Assembly (NCBI GenBank): GCA_913058255.1 | Contig: CAJXQU010000011.1 | Location: forward strand, 1 to 64,000 | Direction: 5' to 3' | DNA from: an uncultured Pseudomonadota bacterium | GTDB taxonomy: Bacteria; Pseudomonadota; Gammaproteobacteria; CAJXQU01 | Length of the DNA: 64,000 nucleotides | In this document: in pieces, positions 7,984-17,659 of the stretch | How positions within the stretch are numbered: the first letter of the stretch is position 1 | How the letters are laid out: each line of letters begins with the position of its first letter | The notes under the pieces: model-generated | What the model saw: the letters and a program-made list of their open reading frames with translations, nothing else | What the model was told of the DNA's origin: nothing | Database searches by the model: none | Position numbers and translations under genes: made by a program

Positions 7984-8715
7984 TTATAAGTTGGACTTGA
8001 AGTATTTAATGAGTTCTTGAGCAGGAATGAATCCACCCAGCTCTTTACCACTGGCAGTATAAACGGCTGGTGTTCCAGACACTCCCATGGATTTTCCTAG
8101 TTCGTATTGCGCGGCGACACGATCATCACAAACGACGGGAGGAATGTTTTTTCCAGCTTTAGCCATGGTGAGCGCAGATTTTTTATCATCAGCGCACCAT
8201 GCGGATTCAGCAGCAATGTAGGCAGATGAGTCCAGGCCTGCTCTAGGAAATGCAAGGTAACGAACAGCAATACCATTATCGTTTAGTGTTTTCATTTGAT
8301 TATGGAATTTACGGCAGTATGAGCAATCTATGTCGGTATAGACATACAAAACATGCTCGATCTTGTCTGGAGCGTATTCGATTAACTTATCAATATCAGC
8401 ATTTTTAAAGCCGATTGCTCGTGCTTCTGTACGACGGTTTTCAGTTAAGTTTTTTCGCTCAACCAAGTCCATCAGATCACCTTCGAAGACATAACGGCCA
8501 TCTTTCGACATATAAACGACTTTGCCATTATCAAAGGTTATTTCGTACAGATCGTTAACGGGTGTTTGCGTAATTGAGTTGATGTCGATATTTCCACCTA
8601 AAACTTCTTGGATTTTAGTAGAAAGCAATTTTTCAATGTCAGTGTCTGCATAAGCCGATGTCATTAGCAATAAGGAAGCTAGGACTAGTGATATGGATGA
8701 TTTTAGGTAGTGCAT
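7984..8715 (-). CDS. dsbC: Thiol:disulfide interchange protein DsbC
   Basis: Periplasmic disulfide isomerase that reshuffles wrong disulfides as a V-shaped dimer. I choose the ATG at 8715 (243 residues): GGGAG lies 11 bp upstream and the protein then begins with a signal peptide MHYLKSS...TSAYA|DTD. A start at 8775 would place 20 polar residues before it. The N-terminal dimerisation domain covers about 25-90; the thioredoxin-fold domain has the active site CSYC at 131-134, a second Cys pair at 174 and 196, and the cis-Pro loop SGTPAVY near 213-219. No dsbD is nearby. Divergent from the LEA14-like lipoprotein. Confidence 0.93.
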   Translation of the reverse strand: MHYLKSSISLVLASLLLMTSAYADTDIEKLLSTKIQEVLGGNIDINSITQTPVNDLYEITFDNGKVVYMSKDGRYVFEGDLMDLVERKNLTENRRTEARAIGFKNADIDKLIEYAPDKIEHVLYVYTDIDCSYCRKFHNQMKTLNDNGIAVRYLAFPRAGLDSSAYIAAESAWCADDKKSALTMAKAGKNIPPVVCDDRVAAQYELGKSMGVSGTPAVYTASGKELGGFIPAQELIKYFKSNL

Positions 8716-8838
8716 TATAGTGTTGCTCCCATGAAATTTATCTTTACTCAAACAAGTGATATAGCTGATTTGCATAGTCTATCAGACTCCAATATACATA
8801 CTAGGTTCCATTCGTTAACTACTAGTGTAGAGTATACA

Positions 8839-8869
8839 TTGATAACTACTACTATCACCATGATATAAT
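8839..8869 (+). promoter_or_regulatory. Probable sigma-70 promoter, extended -10
   Basis: TTGATA at 8839-8844 and a perfect TATAAT at 8864-8869 preceded by TGA (extended -10), with a long 19-bp spacer. It points to the LEA14-like lipoprotein gene whose ATG is at 8938, leaving a 5' UTR of about 60 nt. Confidence 0.55.
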
Positions 8870-8937
8870 TACTATAAATGTTGCTAGTTAATCAACATTA
8901 TCAAGTTATTTTTGGATGAACAGGGAGAATTAAAGAC

Positions 8938-9399
8938 ATGAAAAAAATATTAATTATGTTGTTGATGACGATCGGTTTACTGGGCTGTAGCTCAGAAATG
9001 ATTCAGCAGTTTGTCGATGCACCACAAGTAAAGAATGTTCAATTGAAGTCATTTTCAGCTGAGAACAAAAGCGTTGTTTTTGAGGTTGATCTGTTTAACC
9101 CTAATGCTTTTCCTTTACCACTGTCAGGTCTAAGTGGTGCTATGAGCCTGAATGATCATGCTATAGGTAGTCTGAGTGCTAGTAGTGATCAGAGTCTAGC
9201 AGCAAATGCTACGCAGACAGTAACGGTACCCGTTCAGCTGGATGCCAATGCATTCTTGGAAGCTGCGAAAACGGTTTTGACTCAACGACAAGCAAAGTAT
9301 AATTTTAATGGTGGCGTTAATACATCCATCGGTAAAGTCCCTTTTTCAACCAGTGGTGATCTGTCTATTAAAGAAATTATTTCGACGCTTTTGAGGTAA
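8938..9399 (+). CDS. LEA14-like (WHy domain) lipoprotein
   Basis: 153 residues. A lipoprotein signal ends in the lipobox LLGC with Cys17. The rest forms one LEA type 2/WHy domain (about 30-150), an immunoglobulin-like beta sandwich: VKLKSFSAENKSVVFEVDLFNPNAFPLPLSGLSG is the typical VDxxNPNxxPLPLxG start (motif at about 49-60) followed by alternating small strands. Such lipoproteins sit in the envelope and have been linked to stress; molecular role unknown. Strong GGGAG ribosome-binding site, own promoter upstream and an intrinsic terminator just after. Confidence 0.85.
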   Translation: MKKILIMLLMTIGLLGCSSEMIQQFVDAPQVKNVQLKSFSAENKSVVFEVDLFNPNAFPLPLSGLSGAMSLNDHAIGSLSASSDQSLAANATQTVTVPVQLDANAFLEAAKTVLTQRQAKYNFNGGVNTSIGKVPFSTSGDLSIKEIISTLLR

Positions 9400-9420
9400 A
9401 ACACACAGGCTTAAGAGAAA

Positions 9421-9445
9421 GCGCTAACAACTGTTAGTGTTTTTT
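9421..9445 (+). terminator. Rho-independent terminator
   Basis: Arms CGCTAAC (9422-9428) and GTTAGTG (9433-9439, one G-U pair) with a 4-nt loop, followed by TTTTTT (9440-9445). It ends the LEA14-like gene and overlaps the end of the convergent isochorismatase-family gene. Confidence 0.72.
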
Positions 9446-10014
9446 CATTGTAGCCATGCTGCAATTTCTTTGAAATATTCATTTTTTGCATCTCGCAACC
9501 ATTCAAAGACTACCGACTCTGTATTGGTTTGATTGACACCTAAGTACTCTAATCGTTCTAAGGCATTCTGATAGTTATCTAAGCGTCGTGAACAAATGGC
9601 ATCACCGACAGTAAACACTTCATAACCATGTTCTTGAAGTTCAATAGCTGTTTGCAACACGCAAACGTGTGCTTCCATACCGGTTAGAATGACTTGTTTA
9701 CGACCTGATTTTTCTAAAATTTCCATAAACTCATCAGAACCACAGCAGGAAAAACAAGTTTTCTGAATATGTTGAGTTGTTGCAGGAAGGTTTTCGTTTA
9801 CTTCCGAAACATATTCACCCAAACCTTTTGGATATTGCTCACTAGCTATCACAGGGACACCCATTAGTTCAGCTGATTTTAGTAAAAAAACAGTGTTTTC
9901 TACAACACGGGTTAACACTTTGCTTGGCATTGATTTGCCTAGTCTAGTTTGGATGTCAATCACAACGAGAGTGCTGTTTTCAACGTCACACAAGTGTGCT
10001 CCTGATGCTTTCAT
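9445..10014 (-). CDS. Isochorismatase-family cysteine hydrolase (YcaC-like)
   Basis: 189 residues, a single isochorismatase-like domain. The catalytic triad is visible: Asp20 in VVIDIQTRLG, Lys85 in HIQKTCFSC and the nucleophile Cys118 in TGMEAHVCVL; a cis-peptide Gly-Met-Glu-Ala stretch precedes the Cys. The substrate cannot be read from sequence; family members hydrolyse isochorismate, nicotinamide or other amides. Last gene of the leftward pcm-like/rhodanese/tolC unit, 30 bp after tolC. Confidence 0.85.
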   Translation of the reverse strand: MKASGAHLCDVENSTLVVIDIQTRLGKSMPSKVLTRVVENTVFLLKSAELMGVPVIASEQYPKGLGEYVSEVNENLPATTQHIQKTCFSCCGSDEFMEILEKSGRKQVILTGMEAHVCVLQTAIELQEHGYEVFTVGDAICSRRLDNYQNALERLEYLGVNQTNTESVVFEWLRDAKNEYFKEIAAWLQ

Positions 10015-10044
10015 TTCCTGTATTCCCAGAGGTTTTTAGTTCTG

Positions 10045-11412
10045 TTAGTTAGCATTATGAATCGAGTGCTGTGTCTTTAAATTTAAGGATGAATTGATTT
10101 TTTGAATATCTGCAGGCAGCAAGGTTCCTGAGACCTGCTTGAGACTCAAAGTATCAAGGATATACTCATACTTTGCTTGTGAATAGTCCCTTTGAGCGCG
10201 AAAGAACTCTTGTTCTGCGGCGACAACATCGGTCGCAGTTCGTGTACCGACCTCATACCCGGTCCGCGTTGCTATGACTGCCGTTTCTGATGAAATCACG
10301 GCCTGTTTGAAAGCTTTTATTTGACTGAGCCCTGATAATATTCCCCGGAAGGCTTCGCGACATTGTCGTTCTGTAGACCGACGAGCTTGCTCAAGATTCT
10401 CTAGTGCGACTAGATGACGATGCAAAGCTTCGCGAGATTTAGAACTGACTTGACCACCTGAATAAAGTGGAATATTGATTTCGACACCAATTTTAGAGAA
10501 GTCGGCATCCGTATTTCCAAACTGTCCACCGGTTGAGCGATAGCCATGGTTTCCAACAAGATCGACGGTTGGATAATGACCACTCGTCTGGCGAGATATT
10601 TCTTTTTCTATAATTTCAGTTTCGACCAATTTAGCTTTCAGTTGTAAGTTATTTTTTAAAGCGGCTTGTGCCCAAGCTTCGATATTATTAGGCTCGGGGC
10701 TAGTTTGAGTTAAATTGTCGGAGAGAGTTGCTAATGTCTGCGGATATTGGCCAGTTATTTCGCGTAATGATTCTACCGCATCTTCAAGAGCATTTTGTGC
10801 TTGTAGTTCTTTTGCTGTCGCCAGATCAAACCCTGCCTGTGCTTCATGAACATCGGTGATGGCGATCAGGCCGACATCAAAACGCTGAGAAGATTCTTCT
10901 AGCTGTCTTTTTAAAGCTAGTTCTTCTGCTTTAGAGAATTGAAGGCTATCTTGTGCGGCTAATACGGAGAAATATTGACGAGCTGTTCTAAGCATTAGTT
11001 CTTGTTCTGCAGCACCGACTTCAAGCTGAGCTTTAGCAACTTGTAAATTAACCTGCTTGAGGTGAATGTAACGATCGTGGTGATAAATCGGTTGAGATAG
11101 ATTTAGACTATAACCTTTGCCGGTAAACTGTGAATCGCCGCCACCAAAAGCCGATGTTATGTCTTGATAGTTTCTATCTAAGTTAGCTGAGACCGACACA
11201 TTTGGTAGAAATAGTTGCGCATTGGCCTGGTTCCGAACTTCCAGCTCTGCTTGTAAAGATGCCTGTTGCGCTCGAAAGACAGGATCATTTTTGATGGCAA
11301 GTTGGTAGATCTGTTGCAGATCTTCAGCAAAGGAGGATGTATGTATACTGAGCACTAGCCCACATACTCCTATTCGGGCGAATTTATTTAACGCTAGTCT
11401 AAAGGTCTTCAT
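10045..11412 (-). CDS. tolC: TolC family outer-membrane channel protein
   Basis: 455 residues with a signal peptide ending near residue 29 (HTSSFA|EDL). Two outer-membrane-efflux repeats follow, rich in long coiled-coil helices: EDLQQIYQLAIKNDPVFRAQQA at the start of the mature protein (conserved in TolC), RFDVGLIAITDVHEAQAGFD in the first repeat and YEVGTRTATDVVAAEQEFF in the second. As in TolC, it would be the trimeric exit duct for RND or ABC pumps and type I secretion. It is distinct from the lipoprotein OMF at 56110-57540. It follows the rhodanese gene by 23 bp. Confidence 0.92.
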   Translation of the reverse strand: MKTFRLALNKFARIGVCGLVLSIHTSSFAEDLQQIYQLAIKNDPVFRAQQASLQAELEVRNQANAQLFLPNVSVSANLDRNYQDITSAFGGGDSQFTGKGYSLNLSQPIYHHDRYIHLKQVNLQVAKAQLEVGAAEQELMLRTARQYFSVLAAQDSLQFSKAEELALKRQLEESSQRFDVGLIAITDVHEAQAGFDLATAKELQAQNALEDAVESLREITGQYPQTLATLSDNLTQTSPEPNNIEAWAQAALKNNLQLKAKLVETEIIEKEISRQTSGHYPTVDLVGNHGYRSTGGQFGNTDADFSKIGVEINIPLYSGGQVSSKSREALHRHLVALENLEQARRSTERQCREAFRGILSGLSQIKAFKQAVISSETAVIATRTGYEVGTRTATDVVAAEQEFFRAQRDYSQAKYEYILDTLSLKQVSGTLLPADIQKINSSLNLKTQHSIHNAN

Positions 11413-11435
11413 TTATGAGGTGAATATATTACTTT

Positions 11436-11756
11436 TTAATATGCTGCCATCTCAGGATCAACTTCTCTAGCCCAAGCATCAATACCACCTTCAAGGTTTA
11501 GCGCGTGAATGTAACCTTTGCTAGTTAAGAAATTCACAACTTGAAGGCTGCGCATGCCATGGTGGCAATAGACGATAGTCGGTAGGTTGAATTCTAGTTT
11601 ATGCAACGAGTTCGGAATTGTGTTCATTGGAATATGCAGGCATCCATCGATCTTGCAACGCGCTAACTCCCAATCCTCGCGCACATCAACAAGCGTAATC
11701 TCGGCATCCTTATCGTTAAGTAAATCTTTTAATTGCTTTGGTGTGATCGTATTCAT
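11436..11756 (-). CDS. Single-domain rhodanese-like sulfurtransferase
   Basis: 106 residues, one rhodanese domain. The active-site loop CHHGMRS starts at Cys64, a six-residue loop as in GlpE-type enzymes. LVDVREDWE (22-30) and the closing GGIDAWAREVDP are family signatures. Cytoplasmic; probably moves sulfane sulfur, acceptor unknown. The gene sits 5 bp after the pcm-like gene and before tolC, an arrangement also known in other gammaproteobacteria. Confidence 0.9.
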   Translation of the reverse strand: MNTITPKQLKDLLNDKDAEITLVDVREDWELARCKIDGCLHIPMNTIPNSLHKLEFNLPTIVYCHHGMRSLQVVNFLTSKGYIHALNLEGGIDAWAREVDPEMAAY

Positions 11757-11761
11757 AAGTT

Positions 11762-12415
11762 TTACAGTACAAATTTGTTGGTTTCAGTAGCGCCGATGAG
11801 GGGTGGTAGTACAGTTTCAAGTATCACTGTTTGCTGCCACTTGTTTTCAGCGAGTCTTGTGATTAGTCGTGCCTCCATCACGGGAGCTTCGCCGATGACG
11901 ATAAATAACCGACCTCCGATTTCTAATTGCTCTTGGAAGATAGCTTCAAATTGTGGCAGAGAACCGGTGACGAGAATGACATCAAAGCGATTTTGAAATT
12001 TGCGGTTTTTTAGTGAGTCAGTCACTTTTAGATCAACGTTGTTGATGTTTAAAGCTTGGAGTTGATCTGAGGCTTGTTGTGAAAGGTCAGTATGAATTTC
12101 TTCACTGCTCACGCTTGTCGCTAATTGGGCGAGTAGGGCGGTGACATAGCCACTTCCAGTACCAATTTCTAGAACCCGTTCATGAGATTGGATTTTTAAA
12201 GCCTGCAGCATTCTCGCTTCAATGATGGGTTTCATCATGGCTTGAGCATGAGGCAAAGGGATATTCGTGTCAGAAAAAGCCAAGTGTTGATATTTTTCAG
12301 GAACAAATTTTTCGCGTGGGGTTTGTGAGATGAGATCTAAAATTGTTTGGTCAGATACATCCCAAGGACGGATTTGCTGTTCAATCATATTAAAACGAGC
12401 TTGCTCAATATCCAT
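11762..12415 (-). CDS. Protein-L-isoaspartate O-methyltransferase family protein (divergent)
   Basis: 217 residues, Class I SAM methyltransferase of the PCMT family: motif I VLEIGTGSGYVTALLA at 81-96, VTGSLPQF in the later sheet. Canonical Pcm enzymes repair isoaspartyl residues and carry a catalytic Ser in a (T)ISQP loop ahead of motif I. Here the corresponding stretch is PHAQAMMKPIIEA (about 55-67), with Met-Lys in place of Ser-Gln, so repair activity is doubtful and another substrate is possible. First gene of the leftward operon with rhodanese and tolC. Confidence 0.85.
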   Translation of the reverse strand: MDIEQARFNMIEQQIRPWDVSDQTILDLISQTPREKFVPEKYQHLAFSDTNIPLPHAQAMMKPIIEARMLQALKIQSHERVLEIGTGSGYVTALLAQLATSVSSEEIHTDLSQQASDQLQALNINNVDLKVTDSLKNRKFQNRFDVILVTGSLPQFEAIFQEQLEIGGRLFIVIGEAPVMEARLITRLAENKWQQTVILETVLPPLIGATETNKFVL

Positions 12416-12446
12416 TGCTTTTCTTCCACTATTAATTGGTCATGCA

Positions 12447-12455
12447 TGTTATTAT
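12447..12455 (+). promoter_or_regulatory. Possible extended -10 promoter of the thiC transcript
   Basis: TGTTATTAT at 12447-12455 is an extended -10 (TGn-TATTAT) with no good -35. A transcript starting near 12462 would begin just ahead of the TPP riboswitch. Confidence 0.4.
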
Positions 12456-12476
12456 AGCGTTACTAACTAACATGCA

Positions 12477-12560
12477 GCTAGGGGTGCTCGACAATAACGG
12501 GCTGAGACTCACCCTTTGTACCTGATCCGGTTAATTCTGGCGTAGGAAAGCTTCTCTAGC
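12477..12560 (+). promoter_or_regulatory. TPP riboswitch (THI element)
   Basis: Contains the conserved THI-box parts in order: AGGGGTGCTC, GGGCTGAGACTCACCC, then TGTACCTGATCCGGTTAATTCTGGCGTAGGAAAGC. The closing P1 stem is GCTAG (12477-12481) with CTAGC (12556-12560). It lies 45 nt upstream of thiC, and the ribosome-binding site AGAGGTG is beyond it, so thiamine pyrophosphate binding probably represses thiC (and moaB behind it) at translation initiation or by termination. Confidence 0.95.
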
Positions 12561-12590
12561 GGCATCAGATCTTCCTGAAATATTTTCTAA

Positions 12591-14456
<1,866 letters not shown>

Positions 14457-14458
14457 CG

Positions 14459-14983
14459 ATGACGACGAATAAAAGAAAGTTAATACCACTTAATATTTGT
14501 GTTTTGACGGCGAGTGATACTCGCACAGAAGCAGAAGATAAATCAGGAAAATTGCTCGTAACTCGGCTTGAGAAAGCTGGGCACAGTTGTCAGGATAAGA
14601 TTATCGTCCCCGATGATGTTTATCAAATCCGTGCCGCTGTGGCTTGTTGGATTGCTGATCCAGAAGTTAATGTTGTGATCACAACGGGAGGTACGGGTGT
14701 GACTGGCAGAGATGGAACACCAGAAGCGATCAGTGTGCTCTTCGACAAGCAACTTGATGGTTTCGGAGAAATGTTTCGGAATATTTCTGTAGAAGATATC
14801 GGTACTTCTTCTTTACAGTCACGTGCGATGGCTGGTGTTGCGAATGGTACTTATATTTTTGTGTTACCAGGATCTTCAAATGCTTGTGCTACTGCTTGGG
14901 ATAAGATCATAAAAGAACAGATTGATTATCGAACTCGACCATGTAATTTAGCTGAGTTAATTCCACGACTAAAGGAAGCATAG
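14459..14983 (+). CDS. moaB: Molybdenum cofactor biosynthesis protein MoaB
   Basis: 174 residues, MoaB/Mog fold. Molybdopterin-binding signature TTGGTGVTGRDGTPEA with GGTG at 77-80, ASDTR near 18-22 and LPGSSNACATAWD near the end. The family adenylylates molybdopterin, though E. coli MoaB is inactive in this. Its ATG is 2 bp after the thiC stop, so it is translated from the riboswitch-controlled thiC mRNA unless an internal promoter exists; no other molybdenum cofactor gene is in the window. Confidence 0.93.
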   Translation: MTTNKRKLIPLNICVLTASDTRTEAEDKSGKLLVTRLEKAGHSCQDKIIVPDDVYQIRAAVACWIADPEVNVVITTGGTGVTGRDGTPEAISVLFDKQLDGFGEMFRNISVEDIGTSSLQSRAMAGVANGTYIFVLPGSSNACATAWDKIIKEQIDYRTRPCNLAELIPRLKEA

Positions 14984-14998
14984 TTTAAACTATACAAT

Positions 14999-15044
14999 CT
15001 CAGTTGGTTGAGTTTATCAATCAGCTGAGGTTCTTAGTTTTTTT
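14999..15044 (+). terminator. Strong intrinsic terminator between moaB and the phytase-like gene
   Basis: A 13-bp stem, CTCAGTTGGTTGA (14999-15011) with TCAATCAGCTGAG (15017-15029), contains only two G-U pairs and no mismatch, has a 5-nt loop, and is followed by TTCTTAGTTTTTTT. It overlaps the 3' end of the leftward gene and may work in both directions. Confidence 0.82.
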
Positions 15045-16014
15045 CTAATAGTTCAAAATACACAAGAATCGTTCTTTGAAATAGATTGTTGTTATCATCA
15101 CTAACCATAAAGTATTTCTTTCCTTTATGACGTGACAATCCCTCAAAATTATCTATATTCCAACCCTTGCTTGATTCAAAAAGAGCCACTATTTCAGTGG
15201 GTAGAACCTTATTATTTTGATCAGATTTATTGAGTTTTATTTTGCGAATAATTGATTGGATAGGCGCTAAAATATTTGAGTAACGTCGCTCTAAAATTAA
15301 GACGGATCCATCTTCGGTGATTTCTAGGTCCGTTATTGAGCTATGTTTTTCATGTTGAGGTTTGAATTGCCATGACTGACCTTTTAAATCATGAATCGAG
15401 CGCAAATTTTTCTGAGCTTTTTTTAGCGGCATTTGTGGTGCGGTGAGATAACCTAATTGTGGGTGAATGACAAAGGATTCCAGTGCGGCATTTTTGTAGT
15501 TATAGTCATTAATTTTATTCAGTGCTTTAGGAAGTTTATACTTCTCAAGAAATTTACCTGTTGTACTGTACCGGTAGATTCTTGGCTTTAGTTCAAAGGA
15601 AACGATTAATTCAGAATCACCTTTAATACCATTGTTGCCATTGATAATATCTAAGCCTTCTGAGTCTGGTTTGGAGACTTTTTTACCTTCTTCATTGACC
15701 AGGTAATATGCATCTAGTAACTCAATATTTTTTAAAATATTTTTTACGAAAATCGGTCGTAAATGTACTAGATAGCCTTTATCAGATACTGCATAGAGAA
15801 TTTGATCGTCTTCATCCCAAGCCAATCCTGATAACTCGTGTGCGGCCATACCCTTGATCGGAAGCCCTGATAGATCTAACGTGCCTAAAAGACGAATACC
15901 CATAAATTCGTCACCCGTTTGATACTGGCGTGACATTTCCATGTGTCTGCCGATCGTCGCTGAATGAGAGCTTACAGAAACAATCATTACCAAAAATATA
16001 GTCAGTAGTTTCAT
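15034..16014 (-). CDS. Esterase-like activity of phytase family protein (exported)
   Basis: 326 residues. A signal peptide (MKLLTIF...VSSHS|ATIG) suggests a periplasmic protein. The mature part has features of the phytase-like beta-propeller esterase family: HELSGLAWDEDDQILYAVSDKG (about 60-80), a central PDSEGLDI, GYLTAPQMP, and the closing NIDNFEGLSRHKGKKYFMVSDDN. The family name reflects remote homology and the true substrate is unknown. Last gene of the leftward map-glnD-mutH-dusA operon, its start overlapping the dusA stop by 4 bp. Confidence 0.82.
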   Translation of the reverse strand: MKLLTIFLVMIVSVSSHSATIGRHMEMSRQYQTGDEFMGIRLLGTLDLSGLPIKGMAAHELSGLAWDEDDQILYAVSDKGYLVHLRPIFVKNILKNIELLDAYYLVNEEGKKVSKPDSEGLDIINGNNGIKGDSELIVSFELKPRIYRYSTTGKFLEKYKLPKALNKINDYNYKNAALESFVIHPQLGYLTAPQMPLKKAQKNLRSIHDLKGQSWQFKPQHEKHSSITDLEITEDGSVLILERRYSNILAPIQSIIRKIKLNKSDQNNKVLPTEIVALFESSKGWNIDNFEGLSRHKGKKYFMVSDDNNNLFQRTILVYFELLEKN

Positions 16015-16970
16015 GAATAAACCTCAGACAGTGCATCTTTGATTACCTGAGACGTTGTATTTGGTTTATGTGCATTTTCGCTGATATGACGACGCCATTT
16101 TTTTGCTCCGACTTGACCTTGAAATAAACCGAGGATATGACGAGACATGTGCTTTAAGTGCACACCTTTATCAATTTGTTTATCAAGGTAGCCGATGAAC
16201 TCTTCAATGACTTCGATCCTGCTGGGACTGGCTTGATGATTGTAAAAAAGTTGATCAATATCGGCAAGAATAAAAGGGTTGTGATATGCCTCACGGCCGA
16301 TCATCACGCCATCAATGTGTGCTAGATGTGTATTGATATCGTGCTTACTTTTAATGCCACCGTTGATCATGATTTCTAACTCAGGAAAATCTTTTTTAAT
16401 CTGATAAACAACATCATACTGTAAGGGTGGAACCTCTCTATTTTCTTTTGGACTGAGTCCATTTAGCCAAGCTTTTCTAGCATGTAAAATAAAGGTTTCA
16501 CAACCTGCTTTCTGCACGGTTTTTATGAAGTCAGAAAGCTCTTCATATGAGTCACGATCATCGATTCCTAGTCTTGTTTTTACAGTGACGGGCAGCGATG
16601 TTTTTTGCTTCATACTAGCGACACACTCTGCGACTAGATCGGGCTCGGCCATTAAACAAGCACCGAAGCTGCCCGATTGCACTCGAGCACTTGGACAACC
16701 AACATTCAAATTAATTTCATCATAACCGTAAGTTGTGACAATTTCTGCGCAAGTTCCTAAGTCTTTCGGATCACTACCACCGAGTTGGATGGCGATAGGA
16801 TGTTCTTCTTCGTTATAGGTTAAGAACCGATCGCGATCACCATGAATGATCGCACCTGAAGTAATCATTTCTGTGTAGAGCAATGAGTGCTTTGTTATCA
16901 GCCGAATGAAGTACCGAAAATGACGATCTGACCAATCCATCATTGGGGCAATGGAAATAAAGTTTTTCAT
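16011..16970 (-). CDS. dusA: tRNA-dihydrouridine(20/20a) synthase DusA
   Basis: FMN enzyme that reduces uridine 20/20a in the tRNA D loop with NADPH. 319 residues. The start IAPMMDWSDRHFRYFIRL is the DusA-specific form, NVGCPSARVQ lies at 89-97, the catalytic proton donor Cys105 is in SFGACLM, and the phosphate-binding INGGIKS and GVMIGREAYHNP are present. Overlaps mutH and the phytase-like gene by 4 bp on either side, so all three are translationally coupled. Confidence 0.97.
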   Translation of the reverse strand: MKNFISIAPMMDWSDRHFRYFIRLITKHSLLYTEMITSGAIIHGDRDRFLTYNEEEHPIAIQLGGSDPKDLGTCAEIVTTYGYDEINLNVGCPSARVQSGSFGACLMAEPDLVAECVASMKQKTSLPVTVKTRLGIDDRDSYEELSDFIKTVQKAGCETFILHARKAWLNGLSPKENREVPPLQYDVVYQIKKDFPELEIMINGGIKSKHDINTHLAHIDGVMIGREAYHNPFILADIDQLFYNHQASPSRIEVIEEFIGYLDKQIDKGVHLKHMSRHILGLFQGQVGAKKWRRHISENAHKPNTTSQVIKDALSEVYS

Positions 16971-17659
16971 AAATAATGTTGGTTTATTAATGTGGCTGTA
17001 AATGATGTTCTAAGATAAAACCCTCTGGGTAATGATCTAACGACCTCGCCATTTTTGCCGATAGTTTCTGAGAGGGCATGACTATTTGCGCCCTTAGGTC
17101 TTATCTGAATTACTTCACCTAAATGTGCCGTGATTTGCTCTAGTTCTCCTTGACCTATTAGCTCCATAAATTCTTCCCAATCAGTCTTTAACATAGCTTC
17201 CTCAGAAGGTGATGGAGACCAAAGTAGGGGAGCGCCTATTTTTCGATTTTCTAATGTTATGTTTTCATCAAACTCAATAGGTATCCATAGCACTCTGTTG
17301 AGTTTTTCTTTTACCAATGAGTTTTCCCAGAGCATGCCTGTTGTGTTGATAATAGGGACAGTACAAACATGAGTGGTTTCTTTCGGCTGACGGTTCTTTC
17401 TTATGGGGATCGTTTTAAGTTCGACGCCGATCAATTGAAAGTCTGGTTCAGGTTTTGAGCTGGCCGTTGCACCTAAGGCTTTTTCTAAAGTTTCACCGAT
17501 CCAACCCTTATTTCGCAATAGGTTTTGAGGCGTAGGAAGCTCCAGTTGGCTAGCGAGTTCTCCTAAACTTAAGCCTGCGATATTCCATGCTCTTACGAGA
17601 AGTTCTTCTTCAGTTTTGGGTGGCGTTATTTTTTTCATTATTCGTTGAATCTTGTTCAT
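16967..17659 (-). CDS. mutH: DNA mismatch repair endonuclease MutH
   Basis: Nicks the unmethylated strand at hemimethylated GATC after activation by MutS/MutL. 230 residues. The catalytic triad Asp73, Glu80, Lys82 in PDFQLIGVELK matches Asp70/Glu77/Lys79 of E. coli; GWIGETLE, RVLWIPIE, GAPLLWSPS and LPRGFYL are family signatures. Starting at 17659 the gene overlaps the 3' end of glnD by 50 bp; the ATG at 17638 would shorten the overlap to 29 bp. No Shine-Dalgarno is seen for either, which suggests coupling to glnD translation. Its presence implies a Dam methylase elsewhere in the genome. Confidence 0.96.
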   Translation of the reverse strand: MNKIQRIMKKITPPKTEEELLVRAWNIAGLSLGELASQLELPTPQNLLRNKGWIGETLEKALGATASSKPEPDFQLIGVELKTIPIRKNRQPKETTHVCTVPIINTTGMLWENSLVKEKLNRVLWIPIEFDENITLENRKIGAPLLWSPSPSEEAMLKTDWEEFMELIGQGELEQITAHLGEVIQIRPKGANSHALSETIGKNGEVVRSLPRGFYLRTSFTATLINQHYL

